Positions 34,135-43,556 are shown, numbered from the stretch's first letter. The stretch is DNA of 64,000 bases from Paenibacillus sp. Marseille-Q4541 (GCF_018310695.1 NZ_JAGXCY010000001.1:62001-126000); one strand, 5' to 3'. Numbers and translations are program-made. Notes: a model not told the origin generated them from the sequence alone.

Positions 34135-34500
34135 CTAATCTGCAAGGTCTGGTCGTAAAGCCTTTGCCCCATTCAGATATACGTGAACCATTTCTTTCTG
34201 GCTTTTGTCTGTATTCACATGGATCATAAAACGAATACATTTCTCCAGTGCTCCCTTGACAGGTACTTCCTGTGAACACATTAGAGGAACAAGTTCCCAT
34301 CCTTGCAGTTCCCGAATAGACTTAGCTGGAAATGCAGCATCCAGATCTTGAGTAAGTGTTATCCATACACTACATATCGTTTCAGGATCAAGTGCATTCT
34401 TTTGAACAATTTCTTTCAAAAGTTTAGTCGTTTCGTTCACAATATCTGCTTCTGTATTGCTTACAACCGTAGTTGCCCCGCGAATTCCTCTAGTATACAT
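34135..34500 (-). CDS. aroH: Chorismate mutase, AroH class
   Basis: 121 residues, the small monofunctional AroH trimer type. It rearranges chorismate to prephenate for phenylalanine and tyrosine. Active-site residues can be placed: Arg in MYTRGIRGATTV (R7), Glu in the ALDPETICSVWITLTQDL segment, and Arg in KCIRFMIHVN near residue 89, with the conserved VYLNGAKALRPDL tail. It starts six bases after the aroB stop. Downstream comes the separate trp promoter and leader. Confidence 0.96.
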   Translation of the reverse strand: MYTRGIRGATTVVSNTEADIVNETTKLLKEIVQKNALDPETICSVWITLTQDLDAAFPAKSIRELQGWELVPLMCSQEVPVKGALEKCIRFMIHVNTDKSQKEMVHVYLNGAKALRPDLAD

Positions 34501-34506
34501 CTTATA

Positions 34507-35604
34507 TCATACCTCCATCTTCAGTTCCTCAAGCACTTGGCGTACATCCTCTACCCGTACATCCTTTGCAATGGTTACTTCCCCAATCGCAGTTGGAATA
34601 ATGAAGACCATATGTCCTTCTCTGAATTTCTTGTCATGCATCATGGCAGACAAAATATGTTCGGTATCCAGATGCTTGGGAAGTGAAGTGGGGAGACCAA
34701 GCACCGTAAGCATACGTTTCGTATCCTCGTAAAGGGAAGAATCTGCACCTCTCATTACGCCAAGCTTGGCCGATCCGACCATCCCGATTGCGATGGCTTC
34801 CCCGTGAAGAAATTCACCGTATCCAGCAATCGCTTCAATGGCATGACCAATGGTATGACCCAGATTAAGAATGGCACGAATCCCGTTCTCTTGCTCGTCC
34901 TGTGAAACGATATCCGCCTTAATGGCACAACCTTTTAATAGACCATACCCAAGGGCATCCTTATCGAGTGATAATAACTCCTCAGCATGCTCCTCACACC
35001 AATGAGCAAAACTTGCATCCTTTATGAGTCCGTGTTTTACCATTTCAGCAAGTCCCGCTGATACTTCACGATTTGGAAGGGTCATAAGCGTATTGACATC
35101 GTAGAGTACAAGCTCAGGCTGGTGAAAAGCTCCAATCATATTTTTAGCAAGCGGATGATTAATTGCAACTTTTCCGCCTACACTGCTGTCATGAGCCAGA
35201 ATCGTTGTAGGAATTTGCACAAACTTAATTCCTCGCATGTAAGTCGCTGCCACAAACCCAGCCAAATCCCCAACGACCCCTCCGCCTAACGCAAGAACAG
35301 CTGAACTACGGTCGAGCTTCGCTTCAATTGCACACGTCATCATCTCTTCATAAACCTTAAGCGATTTAGAAGTTTCGCCGCTTGGTACAACAGCAGATTC
35401 TACAGAATAACCTGCTGTCTCAAGCGATGTTATGAGTTTACCCAGATAATGAGGAGCAATTTTCTCATCCGTTATGATAAGAAGCGGGCTTTTCAAGCTA
35501 ATCCCGTGTTTTTGTACATATTCTCCGGCTTGTTCGAGTAGATCACTGCCAATATAAATCGGGTAGGATCGTTCTCCAAGATCAACCTTTAGTTCCCTAA
35601 TCAT
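34507..35604 (-). CDS. aroB: 3-dehydroquinate synthase
   Basis: 365 residues. AroB converts DAHP to 3-dehydroquinate using NAD+ and a divalent metal. It has the N-terminal NAD-binding half with IITDEKIAPHYLGKL and SGETSKSLKVYEEM, ALGGGVVGDLAGFVAATYMRG near residue 100, TTILAHDSSVGGKVAINHPLAKN near 130-150, and the metal histidines in LNLGHTIGHAIEA near 245 and HGEAIAIGM. The ATG at 35604 overlaps the aroC stop by one base and has TTGGAGCG upstream; a longer open frame into aroC is not used. Confidence 0.97.
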   Translation of the reverse strand: MIRELKVDLGERSYPIYIGSDLLEQAGEYVQKHGISLKSPLLIITDEKIAPHYLGKLITSLETAGYSVESAVVPSGETSKSLKVYEEMMTCAIEAKLDRSSAVLALGGGVVGDLAGFVAATYMRGIKFVQIPTTILAHDSSVGGKVAINHPLAKNMIGAFHQPELVLYDVNTLMTLPNREVSAGLAEMVKHGLIKDASFAHWCEEHAEELLSLDKDALGYGLLKGCAIKADIVSQDEQENGIRAILNLGHTIGHAIEAIAGYGEFLHGEAIAIGMVGSAKLGVMRGADSSLYEDTKRMLTVLGLPTSLPKHLDTEHILSAMMHDKKFREGHMVFIIPTAIGEVTIAKDVRVEDVRQVLEELKMEV

Positions 35605-36773
35605 TAGTAACGCTCCAATTGAGCATTGTAGTTGTCGAGGTTGGCACGAATCTCCTCTATAGAATCTCCGCCGAATTTCTCTAAGAATGCTTTTGCTACT
35701 TCCCAAGCAACCACGTGCTCCATTACGACACTGGCTGCCGGTACGGCACAAGCATCAGAACGTTCAACCTGAGCTGTAAATGGCTCTTTTGTATCAATAT
35801 CCACACTTTGCAGCGGTTTGTATAGTGTTGGAATTGGCTTCATTACACCTCTGACTACAATCGGCATCCCATTCGTTACCCCGCCTTCAAATCCGCCAAG
35901 GCGGTTCGTAGCACGGTGATATCCTTTATCTTCGGTATGCAAAATCTCGTCATGAACCTGTGAGCCGGGAATAGTTCCCGCTTCAAAACCGATACCAATT
36001 TCCACACCTTTAAATGCATTAATTGACATTACACCTTGTGCAATTCGTCCATCAAGCTTACGGTCATATTGAACATAGCTTCCGAGTCCAACCGGAACAC
36101 CTTCAACAACGCATTCTACGATACCACCGATGGAATCGCCTTCTTGCTTAATTTGATCGATGTATGCTTCCATCTTCTTCTCTGTTTCTGGATCGGTCAC
36201 ACGGACCGAGGAAGCTTCTGTACGAGCACGAAGTTCTTCGATCGGAAGATCTTCGTAAGGAGCTTCAATCTCTCCAATCCGCAGCACTCTGCCTGCAACC
36301 TGAATTCCGAACTCCGCAAGTAATTGACGGGCAAGTGCACCAACAGCAACACGCACTGTTGTTTCTCTAGCACTAGAACGTTCCAACACATTGCGAAGAT
36401 CCTTCAGATTGTATTTCAGACCACCATTTAAATCCGCATGCCCTGGACGCGGACGATGTACCCGACGTTTTTCCTCATCGCTGCCTTCAATTGGCTCGAT
36501 GTTCATAATATTACGCCAATGTGTCCAGTCTTTATTTTCAACAACGAGCGCCACTGGAGCACCGGTCGTATAACCGTGACGAACTCCGCCGACAAACTCA
36601 GCTGTATCCTTCTCAATTTGCATACGACGTCCCCGGCCATATCCTTTCTGACGGCGATGAAGCTGGAAATTCAATTCCTCAAAGTCCACCTTCATATTGC
36701 TCGGAAGACCTTCTACGATTGCGGTTAATTGGGGTCCGTGCGTTTCCCCTGCGGTTAAATAACGAAGACTCAT
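35604..36773 (-). CDS. aroC: Chorismate synthase
   Basis: 389 residues (called aroF in B. subtilis). It forms chorismate from EPSP with reduced FMN. Signatures: [21 protein letters not shown] at the start, the FMN-site [27 protein letters not shown] near residue 108, [17 protein letters not shown] near 125-140, GSQVHDEI, and [14 protein letters not shown] near 300. The ATG at 36773 has GGGGGAACG upstream and the conserved [10 protein letters not shown] start; a longer frame to 36875 is rejected. It feeds trpE, aroH and mqnA, all in this cluster. Confidence 0.97.
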   Translation of the reverse strand: MSLRYLTAGETHGPQLTAIVEGLPSNMKVDFEELNFQLHRRQKGYGRGRRMQIEKDTAEFVGGVRHGYTTGAPVALVVENKDWTHWRNIMNIEPIEGSDEEKRRVHRPRPGHADLNGGLKYNLKDLRNVLERSSARETTVRVAVGALARQLLAEFGIQVAGRVLRIGEIEAPYEDLPIEELRARTEASSVRVTDPETEKKMEAYIDQIKQEGDSIGGIVECVVEGVPVGLGSYVQYDRKLDGRIAQGVMSINAFKGVEIGIGFEAGTIPGSQVHDEILHTEDKGYHRATNRLGGFEGGVTNGMPIVVRGVMKPIPTLYKPLQSVDIDTKEPFTAQVERSDACAVPAASVVMEHVVAWEVAKAFLEKFGGDSIEEIRANLDNYNAQLERY

Positions 36774-36879
36774 AATACGTTCCCCCTTTATACTGTTAAG
36801 CTTTAAACTGCTAAAATCCTTAATTCTTTGATCATTATAGTATAGCATGGTATCTTTGACAAGAAATGATCTCAATCAT

Positions 36880-36921
36880 AAAAAAACACGCTGATTCTAA
36901 TAACGATTCAGCGTGTTTTTT
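36880..36921. terminator. Bidirectional terminator upstream of aroC
   Basis: AACACGCTGA pairs with TCAGCGTGTT (36886-36916), with A-runs on the left and T-runs on the right, so it can act on either strand. On the minus strand it closes the ndk-cheR-small ORF part before aroC. Confidence 0.75.
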
Positions 36922-36931
36922 ATTTTATTCA

Positions 36932-37111
36932 TTACTTGCTCCCGGTAAGGCTGACCTGCCTAGGCATATTGCTGTTATGAGAATCAGAAATGGGTTTTAT
37001 CTCCCCTAGGATCCGTTCCATTTGAAACGAATCAAGGCCCAGAATCTGAGCACATTCCAACATGTTGATCAACCCCTGCCGGTAGGCAGTTATAACAACT
37101 CGCTTGTCCAT
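36932..37111 (-). CDS. Small hypothetical protein next to cheR
   Basis: 59 residues. It starts with DKRVVITAYRQGLINMLECAQILGLDSFQMERILGEI, two amphipathic helices in a helix-turn-helix-like order, then a short polar tail. ATG 37111 has a GGAGG seven bases upstream and the codons look normal. The gene ends just before the terminator at 36880-36921. It lies 64 bases after the cheR stop in the same direction. I know no named family; it could be a small regulator or a structural helper. The good ribosome site and operon position argue that it is real. Confidence 0.65.
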   Translation of the reverse strand: MDKRVVITAYRQGLINMLECAQILGLDSFQMERILGEIKPISDSHNSNMPRQVSLTGSK

Positions 37112-37175
37112 TCATAAGCCTCCAGATCTATCCATACTATCTGATTGCTACAGTATGAGACATTCGGCCTGCCTT

Positions 37176-37979
37176 TTATTCTTCCAATTTTTTACGGTAG
37201 AAGAAAGTATCTGCTCCTTCTAGATCATACTGACTGGGAGAGAAAATCTGTTCCGTGCTTCCTACAAATAAAATGCCCCCCGGCCTCAATGCTTTAGCAA
37301 ATTTTTGATATAGCATATGCTTTGCTTCTTCGGTGAAATAGATCATGACATTTCGGCATACGATCAAATCAAATCCATCTTCAAAAGAGTCGTGCAGTAA
37401 ATTTTGTTTGCTAAAATGTACTGCATCCCTCAGCTTAGCATCAATCTTGTACTGAAGACCATCCGGTTTGAAATATGTTTTGACAGCTTCTTCTGGAACT
37501 TCTCTTAAAGAACGTTCCAAATATGTACCTTGCATGGCTTTAGCCAAAGCCCCTTCATCTATATCCGTTGCCATAATCTTACTTCTTGGAAGTAAACCTG
37601 CCATATCAAGAATCATTGCGAGTGTATATGGTTCTTCTCCTGTAGAGCACGCGGCACTCCACACCTTAAGAGGAAGATGATCATATAGATCAGGAAGTAA
37701 TTTGTGCTGAAGCACTTCCCAGCGGTTTCGATTCCGCCAGAATTCAGACACGTTAATCGTCATTCGATCAAGAAATTCCAAAAATAGCGTCTTATTTTGA
37801 TTCATTCCTTCAAAAAAAGCGGCAAAAGTATCATACCCATGCTTTGCTCTAAGGGTGGTCAACCGCCGCTTCATTTGCGCTTCTTTATACTGGGCTAGAT
37901 CAATTCCAGTCGCTGTCTTGATCTTTTGAATAAACAGGAGATAATCATCCAGTTCAGAATCCTTGTCATGCTGTGACAT
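37176..37979 (-). CDS. cheR: Chemotaxis protein methyltransferase CheR
   Basis: 267 residues. CheR methylates glutamates of chemoreceptors with S-adenosylmethionine. The N-terminal helical part (about 1-75) has RRLTTLRAKHGYDTFAAFFEGM; the methyltransferase core has TINVSEFWRNRNRWE, VWSAACSTGEEPYTLAMIL near residue 105 and DLIVCRNVMIYF near 205, with the GSTEQI end. Like in B. subtilis it sits between ndk and the aro genes although it serves chemotaxis. The start ATG 37979 has GAAGGAAGG upstream. Confidence 0.95.
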   Translation of the reverse strand: MSQHDKDSELDDYLLFIQKIKTATGIDLAQYKEAQMKRRLTTLRAKHGYDTFAAFFEGMNQNKTLFLEFLDRMTINVSEFWRNRNRWEVLQHKLLPDLYDHLPLKVWSAACSTGEEPYTLAMILDMAGLLPRSKIMATDIDEGALAKAMQGTYLERSLREVPEEAVKTYFKPDGLQYKIDAKLRDAVHFSKQNLLHDSFEDGFDLIVCRNVMIYFTEEAKHMLYQKFAKALRPGGILFVGSTEQIFSPSQYDLEGADTFFYRKKLEE

Positions 37980-38014
37980 TTGATTTCCTTCCTTCTTACG
38001 GAAAGATCACTCTT

Positions 38015-38458
38015 TTATGTCCAGGCAGCAATCGTTTTGCTGTAAGATACAAGTTCATTCTCGTCAAAGAAATTTGAAAGCTCACGAGCTGCACTTTCCG
38101 GAGAATCAGCACCATGAATGAGATTGTGAGGAGTAATCGCTGCGAAATCCCCACGGATTGTTCCAGGAAGTGCCTCTTTCACATTGGTTTTACCGATAAC
38201 CACTCGCGCAAGAGCAATCACATCTTCCCCTTCCCATACCATGGCAAAGACGGGCCCTGAAGTAATGAAGGACACTAGTTCGTCAAAAAAAGGCTTACCT
38301 TCATGCTCCGCATAGTGACGCTTTGCTTGTTCGTCTGTCATTTGCACGAATTTCCCTGCAACCAGTTTGAATCCCTTGTCTTCAAACCGACTTACAATTC
38401 GTCCAACTAGTCCACGTTGTACGCCATCTGGTTTCACCATTAAAAAAGTACGTTCCAT
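38015..38458 (-). CDS. ndk: Nucleoside diphosphate kinase
   Basis: 147 residues. Ndk balances nucleoside triphosphates by phosphate transfer through a histidine. Visible: [18 protein letters not shown], the Kpn-loop region, RGDFAAI, and the active-site histidine in [12 protein letters not shown] near residue 115. Full length. In the cluster between hepT and cheR, the same order as in B. subtilis. Confidence 0.98.
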   Translation of the reverse strand: MERTFLMVKPDGVQRGLVGRIVSRFEDKGFKLVAGKFVQMTDEQAKRHYAEHEGKPFFDELVSFITSGPVFAMVWEGEDVIALARVVIGKTNVKEALPGTIRGDFAAITPHNLIHGADSPESAARELSNFFDENELVSYSKTIAAWT

Positions 38459-38537
38459 CGTATTCTCCTCCAGGCTTTGTTATGAATGCGCTGCTTGGTG
38501 TAAGCTTTCGACTCTGATCTAACATCTTCCTGCCTGA

Positions 38538-39512
38538 CTAATATGAACGTTTTACGACAAAATGAGCGATATCCCGCAAATTTTTCTTCGTCTTGATATC
38601 AGGAAGTCCTTCCAAGGCATCAAGAGCTTTATTCATATATCGGTCAGCAAGCTCCTCTGCTTTAGTCATTCCCGTACTCTCTTTTATCATACCTACCGCT
38701 GCACGAACACTTCCTTGATCACAGTGTTCACGAATATGTGAAATTCGCTGCAATAAATCTTCTCTTATATTCTCGTCCTGCAAAGCATAAATAACGGGTA
38801 ACGTTATATTCCCTTGAAGCATATCACTTCCAGGAGGTTTTCCCAGTTGCTTCTCTGTACCTCTGAGATCAAGCAGGTCATCCTGAATCTGAAAAGCCAT
38901 TCCTACATTGTAACCGTAGCTGTATAACCGTCTACAAATGTCACTGGAAGCCCCAGCCGCTACTGCTCCGAGCTGACAGCTGATAGCGATGAGCAATGCC
39001 GTTTTACGCCGAATGCGAAGCAAGTAATTTCGAATACTCTGATCTGTATTGAAAAAATCTCTGATTTGCTCCATTTCCCCAATGGACATCTGGACCATCG
39101 CCTTTGCCATCGTTTGGTGGATGAGCGGATTCGGTAACTCCGTGATCATCAGCATAGCTCGAGCATAAATATAATCTCCCGTGTACATAGCAATTCGGTT
39201 GTCCCACTTGGATTTTACCGTCAGTTGTCCCCGTCGCGTCTTCGCATTATCAATGACATCGTCATGAACAAGGGAAGACGAATGAATGAGTTCTAACGGA
39301 ACAGCGACATGTTTCAGTACCTCAATGTCATAGGTTCCAAATTTACCACCCAGCAAAACAAACACCGGACGGAGTCTTTTACCTCCAGCTTTCAACAGAT
39401 GCAAAGAGGTTTCATCAAGCAACTTTTGATCTGTTTCAACGCTTTTATACAACTCTTTTTCGATGTACTTCATATCTTTTCTTAGTTCTGTCAAAATATC
39501 CAGTAGTTTCAT
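38538..39512 (-). CDS. hepT: Heptaprenyl diphosphate synthase component II (polyprenyl synthase)
   Basis: 324 residues, the catalytic all-alpha prenyltransferase. First aspartate-rich motif SSLVHDDVIDNAKTRRG near residue 80-96, second FQIQDDLLDLRGTEKQLGKP near 207-226. It builds the C35 isoprenoid side chain of menaquinone together with the HepS-like protein encoded at 42615-43460. ATG 39512 overlaps the mqnA stop by four bases, so it is coupled with menaquinone genes. Confidence 0.96.
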   Translation of the reverse strand: MKLLDILTELRKDMKYIEKELYKSVETDQKLLDETSLHLLKAGGKRLRPVFVLLGGKFGTYDIEVLKHVAVPLELIHSSSLVHDDVIDNAKTRRGQLTVKSKWDNRIAMYTGDYIYARAMLMITELPNPLIHQTMAKAMVQMSIGEMEQIRDFFNTDQSIRNYLLRIRRKTALLIAISCQLGAVAAGASSDICRRLYSYGYNVGMAFQIQDDLLDLRGTEKQLGKPPGSDMLQGNITLPVIYALQDENIREDLLQRISHIREHCDQGSVRAAVGMIKESTGMTKAEELADRYMNKALDALEGLPDIKTKKNLRDIAHFVVKRSY

Positions 39513-40372
39513 TCCGTCACCCGTATCAGCTTATTCTCATTCCAGAGATCCAACCGGACCTCATGCGCCATGAGACCAAGCTCATGTGCATAACGGAAAT
39601 ACAGTTGCAGTCCCTGCAACTCATTTTCGCCAAAATCGTAACACAAATTCTGAAAATAATCATACCAGTAAGATTTGGTTCCTCCGATTTGCTGCTCTGC
39701 TGCTTCAACAACCGGAGTAAGTTCCTCTAAACTTCTTGTTTTGCTTGCTTTAAAAGCATTGGTAATCTCCTGTACGATTTCGCTATTGTCTTCCGCATAA
39801 TCAGCTGAAACAGCCCACACGGCAAATGTCATGCTCTGATTCGTAAAATGATACCATCTCTCACCAAGATCGTATACATAATAACCATGATCTGTCCAGG
39901 ATGCCCGTATGGCATGATCCCCAATCAATAAAGCTGCATCCGCTACTTCCATCATGGAAGACAGATCAGGCTCTACCGTTACATATTGCGGATTTATTTC
40001 ATAGAATTTCATCATCAGTATTTTTAATAAATTTACAGAAGTCGCAGACGTATTGGTCAGAGCAATCGTTCCACCATCAATCTCTTCAATTTTCTTTTTA
40101 CTAAAAAGTAGAATGGACTTCACTTCACCTCTACTACTTACCGATACATCCGGCAATATTAGCAGACGTTCCGATTCCAATCCATAAGCAAAAGAAGACA
40201 TGGCACTTAGATCAAGTGTACCTTCATGTATTCTTTTATTCAGTACTGCAGGTACTTCTGTAACTACTTCTACCGGATGTGTAAGTTTCTCTGAATCAAA
40301 ATAATGAAATACTGGCCATGCATTGGTATAACTGATCTTACCGAGAACGGTCGCCTCGCTGCTTTTACTCAT
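39509..40372 (-). CDS. mqnA: Chorismate dehydratase MqnA (futalosine menaquinone pathway)
   Basis: 287 residues, periplasmic-binding-protein-like fold without a signal peptide. It starts GKISYTNAWPVFHYFD, then PAVLNKRIHEGTLDLSAMSSFAYG (the substrate-binding serines), SILLFSKKKI, LTNTSATSVNLLKILM and ALLIGDHAI. MqnA dehydrates chorismate to 3-(1-carboxyvinyl)benzoate, the entry to the futalosine route. ATG 40372 overlaps the ubiX stop by four bases, with GGGGGGAAA upstream. Together with ubiA, ubiX and menG it shows that this organism probably makes menaquinone by the futalosine path rather than by MenFDHCEB; the other mqn genes are not in this window. Confidence 0.9.
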   Translation of the reverse strand: MSKSSEATVLGKISYTNAWPVFHYFDSEKLTHPVEVVTEVPAVLNKRIHEGTLDLSAMSSFAYGLESERLLILPDVSVSSRGEVKSILLFSKKKIEEIDGGTIALTNTSATSVNLLKILMMKFYEINPQYVTVEPDLSSMMEVADAALLIGDHAIRASWTDHGYYVYDLGERWYHFTNQSMTFAVWAVSADYAEDNSEIVQEITNAFKASKTRSLEELTPVVEAAEQQIGGTKSYWYDYFQNLCYDFGENELQGLQLYFRYAHELGLMAHEVRLDLWNENKLIRVTE

Positions 40373-40977
40373 GTTGTTTCCCCCCATCTTGTAAACAGCT
40401 CATGCTCAATATGAAGAGTATCCAATACTTTTCCTACAAGGAAATTAATCAAATCGTCCATTGTTTTTGGATGGTAATAAAATGCTGGCATCGCTGGAAT
40501 CATCTTGACTCCAAGCCGCGACAGCTTCAGCATATTCTCCAGATGTATCGCATGAAGAGGTGTTTCCCTTGGAACAAGAACAAGCGAACGTCCCTCTTTC
40601 AGCATGACATCCGCAGCTCGCGCCATCAGATTATCCGAAGCCCCATGAGCAATAGCGGATAAAGTTCCCATGGAACAAGGCATAATGATCATCCCATCCA
40701 TCAAAAAAGATCCGCTTGCAATCGAAGCTCCGATGTCACTCACCGGATGATAAATAAGAGAACCGGGACGGCTCCCGAACTTCTCGTTCAAAATCCCTTC
40801 CCGGTCCGTAACGTTCCAGCCTAGTTCTTCTTTTATAACACGCCAGCCTGCATTTGAAACGACAAGGTGTACCTCATATTCCTGATCAAGTAAAGTTTCA
40901 ATCAGTCGGATCCCATAGATACTTCCGCTTGCCCCTGTAACACCGACGGCGAGTCTTTTAAACCGGTTTGTTGTCAA
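40369..40977 (-). CDS. ubiX: Flavin prenyltransferase (UbiX/Pad1 family)
   Basis: 202 residues. UbiX attaches dimethylallyl to FMN, making the prenylated flavin used by UbiD-type decarboxylases. RLAVGVTGASGSIYGIRL near the start binds FMN; IIMPCSMGTLSAIAHGASDNLMARAADV near residue 100-125 and LVPRETPLHAIHLENML near 135-150 are family marks. The start is uncertain: TTG 40977, with GGTGG nine bases upstream, follows the ubiA stop; ATG 40995 lies within ubiA without a ribosome site. In futalosine gene sets a UbiX/UbiD pair serves the late decarboxylation; no ubiD is in view. Confidence 0.9.
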   Translation of the reverse strand: MTTNRFKRLAVGVTGASGSIYGIRLIETLLDQEYEVHLVVSNAGWRVIKEELGWNVTDREGILNEKFGSRPGSLIYHPVSDIGASIASGSFLMDGMIIMPCSMGTLSAIAHGASDNLMARAADVMLKEGRSLVLVPRETPLHAIHLENMLKLSRLGVKMIPAMPAFYYHPKTMDDLINFLVGKVLDTLHIEHELFTRWGETT

Positions 40978-40978
40978 T

Positions 40979-41845
40979 TTAAAACACCACCACATCAATC
41001 AAAGTAGAGACGAATATCACTAGGCTAACTACACTGTTCAGTGTGAAGAAAGCGGTTTGTAAACGACTAAGATCACTAGGTGTAACAATGTAATGCTCAT
41101 AGAAGAGCAGCGCACAGGATATCACGATGCCGATTAAGTAGATCCAGCTTAAACCGGTCATAAAGAATAAAGCGATAAATCCAATAGCGGTAATGAGATG
41201 AAATACTTTTGCGATGATCAATGCACCAGCGACACCAAATCGGGAAGGAATGGAGAACACGCCTTCTTCTTTGTCAAATTCAATGTCCTGACATGCGTAT
41301 ATGATATCAAATCCAGCAGTCCAAAAAGCGGCTGCTACATACAGTACGAGACTACTCAGCGTAACTTCACCTGTTACTGCCACCCACCCACCAAGCGGTG
41401 CAAGTGCAATCGTAAATCCTAATACAACGTGGCAAAGCCATGTAAAACGTTTCGTATAAGAATAAATAACGAGCATAAATACGGCAATTGGGAGTAGTTT
41501 TACAGATAACGGATTGAGCTGTGATGCTGCCCAAAATAAAAGAATAAAGGAAATAATAATGAAAATTACAACTTCACTTATTTTGAGAAGACCCGCTGGT
41601 ATCGCACGCCCAGCCGTTCGCGGATTTTTACCATCGATAACCCGGTCAATGATCCGATTGAGTCCAAAAGCAGCACTACGAGCACCGATCATTGCAAGTA
41701 GCACCCAACCAATCTGGGCCCAGCTAGGTAAATGACCATTCACTTCTGCCGATCCGAGCACTGCACCCATAAAAGCAAAAGGTAACGCAAACAGGGTGTG
41801 CTCAATTTTAATCATTTCTAAAAATATACCGATCTTTTTAAACAT
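40979..41845 (-). CDS. UbiA-type prenyltransferase (menaquinone pathway, MqnP-like)
   Basis: 288 residues with about eight membrane helices. The first aspartate-rich loop is NRIIDRVIDGKNPRTAGRAIP near residue 65-85, the second DIIYACQDIEFDKEEGVFSIP near 185-205. It transfers the polyprenyl chain onto an aromatic acid. Its place with mqnA and ubiX makes the futalosine-type acceptor likely (as proposed for MqnP). ATG 41845 overlaps the menG stop by eight bases and has AAGGAGAG upstream; an in-frame start 36 bases earlier is not needed. Confidence 0.9.
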   Translation of the reverse strand: MFKKIGIFLEMIKIEHTLFALPFAFMGAVLGSAEVNGHLPSWAQIGWVLLAMIGARSAAFGLNRIIDRVIDGKNPRTAGRAIPAGLLKISEVVIFIIISFILLFWAASQLNPLSVKLLPIAVFMLVIYSYTKRFTWLCHVVLGFTIALAPLGGWVAVTGEVTLSSLVLYVAAAFWTAGFDIIYACQDIEFDKEEGVFSIPSRFGVAGALIIAKVFHLITAIGFIALFFMTGLSWIYLIGIVISCALLFYEHYIVTPSDLSRLQTAFFTLNSVVSLVIFVSTLIDVVVF

Positions 41846-42566
41846 GCTGACTCTCCTTGGTCCCGATATGTAGTGCTGCAATTCCGCCAGTCAACGCGAA
41901 GGATTTGACGTTCTGTAAGCCGGTCTCTTTAAAGATTTGTTCGAGTTCCGCTCTTCCAGGAAACATCGCAAGGGAGTCAGGTAACCATTTGTACTGTTCG
42001 TAACGTTTTGCTAACAGCTTGGCAATAAAAGGAAGCATATTTTGAAAATAAAAATAATATAACCCTTTAAACGGCTGCCAGGTAGGTTTGGAAAGCTCCA
42101 GACAGACGACCATTCCTCCTGGTTTTACTACACGTTGCATTTCAAGTAACACTTGTTTTAAGTCCGGCACATTGCGAAGTCCGAAGCCAATTGTCACATA
42201 ATCAAAACTATTATCTTCATAAGGCAGACTCATTGCATTACCCTGAACAAGCGTAATTTGTTGATTACGTCCCATTTTCTCGACTTTTTTCTGACCTACT
42301 TCCAGCATATTACTGCTGAAATCAAGCCCCGTGATGTGCCCCGTTTCACTTGCATCTGCAAGCGCCAGCGTCCAGTCACATGTACCGCAGCAAACATCCA
42401 GTGCCGTTTGTCCAGGCTGTACATTCATCTTCCTCATCGTAAATTTACGCCAAGCTTTGTGACGTCTAAAGCTAAGCGTGTCATTCATCACATCGTATTT
42501 ACCAGCAATACTCTGAAAAACCGAATGGACATACTGCTCCTTCGGCTTGTCCCCCCCATGCTGCAT
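41838..42566 (-). CDS. menG: Demethylmenaquinone methyltransferase
   Basis: 242 residues, class I SAM methyltransferase of the UbiE/MenG family. VFQSIAGKYDVMNDTLSFRRHKAWR at residues about 17-40, SAM site LDVCCGTCDWTLALAD near 58, TGLDFSSNMLEVG, and ITIGFGLRNVPDLKQVLLEMQRVVKPGG-like GFGLRNVPD near 128. It makes the last methylation to menaquinone. ATG 42566 is chosen over TTG 42572 because GGTGG lies nine bases before it. Confidence 0.96.
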   Translation of the reverse strand: MQHGGDKPKEQYVHSVFQSIAGKYDVMNDTLSFRRHKAWRKFTMRKMNVQPGQTALDVCCGTCDWTLALADASETGHITGLDFSSNMLEVGQKKVEKMGRNQQITLVQGNAMSLPYEDNSFDYVTIGFGLRNVPDLKQVLLEMQRVVKPGGMVVCLELSKPTWQPFKGLYYFYFQNMLPFIAKLLAKRYEQYKWLPDSLAMFPGRAELEQIFKETGLQNVKSFALTGGIAALHIGTKESQHV

Positions 42567-42614
42567 GTACAAATACCACCTTTATTCACTTTTCATACAA
42601 CTCTATCTTGTGCA

Positions 42615-43460
42615 CTATGCCCTATATGTTAAATAGGGTTCCAACATGTTCTTTACTTCGTCACGAAGTAACTGGTCCTCAGTTTGAGTTTCAAGCAGGC
42701 GTTGAACAGATGGAACAGACTGACTTAGCTTGTCCATCAGTACATCTACTGTTTTATGTTTGCTTGTCAGCTCATTCCACTGGTCCTGTTGTAAATTCCC
42801 TTTCGTCAGGGAAGAGCGTACATCCGTATTTTCGTTCTCATAAATGTGCAAATAAGCGAACCGTGCTCTGGAGCTTTCGACGTCTTTGGTAACCTCAATC
42901 TCTTCAACAAGCGTATCCAGAAGACTAAACAACGTCAAAAGCTGATCATACAGTTCTACTTGATCTTTCGAGATCATGCCATTAAAAGAAAGAAACAGCT
43001 GCTTCTTCAGCTGTACCGATTCATGTACATATTCTTCGCAGGAAACAAGTTGCTTCTTCATTCGGTCATAAAGACTCATCTTCCGCTCGTTTAAACGGCA
43101 TATCCCTTCACTTAAGGAAGCGATAACAGCGATTTGTCCTGCCTGAGCAAGCAGTTGATAAAAACGCGAACTAAAAAAATCGCCTCCGAGCACTTTCAGC
43201 TGACGAGAACGCATGTCCTGCTCTCCGAGATCTTCTTCCTGAACATCAATCATTTCATGCGTATCCAGTCCCATTTGTACAAGTGCAGTAACTAAGGAAA
43301 AGAGTTCGCTGTCCTCAGCAGAATGCCCCTGACCCTGGTTCAAAAAAGTGTAAAGCAATCGTACACGGCTGTTAGGAAACAAAGGCAATTCAGTATGCCG
43401 CTGAATCATATCGTAATCCGTATACTTTTTTGCAAGATGTGGTACGCGGTATGAAATCAT
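42615..43460 (-). CDS. hepS: Heptaprenyl diphosphate synthase component I (HepS-like)
   Basis: 281 residues, helical, without aspartate-rich motifs, in line with the non-catalytic length-setting subunit that pairs with HepT. YRVPHLAKKYTDYDMIQRHTELP at the start and VLGGDFFSSRFYQLLAQAGQI near residue 95-115 are the recognisable family parts (HEPPP_synt_1). Sequence is poorly conserved in this family, so the call also rests on the hepS-menG...hepT gene order. ATG 43460 has GGAGG seven bases upstream. Confidence 0.85.
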   Translation of the reverse strand: MISYRVPHLAKKYTDYDMIQRHTELPLFPNSRVRLLYTFLNQGQGHSAEDSELFSLVTALVQMGLDTHEMIDVQEEDLGEQDMRSRQLKVLGGDFFSSRFYQLLAQAGQIAVIASLSEGICRLNERKMSLYDRMKKQLVSCEEYVHESVQLKKQLFLSFNGMISKDQVELYDQLLTLFSLLDTLVEEIEVTKDVESSRARFAYLHIYENENTDVRSSLTKGNLQQDQWNELTSKHKTVDVLMDKLSQSVPSVQRLLETQTEDQLLRDEVKNMLEPYLTYRA

Positions 43461-43556
43461 TCTAAATCCTCCGAGCATTCATTCAAAAGTGTCCAATCAT
43501 AAGCATCACAATCTTATCTATTATAGCATATGTTTCTAGTGCCCGCACAGGCATCA

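Noticed and set aside
35605-35751. Extended aroB start within aroC
   Set aside because: Out-of-frame reading of aroC; the conserved start IRELKVDLGERSYPIYIG follows the ATG at 35604 with its own ribosome site.
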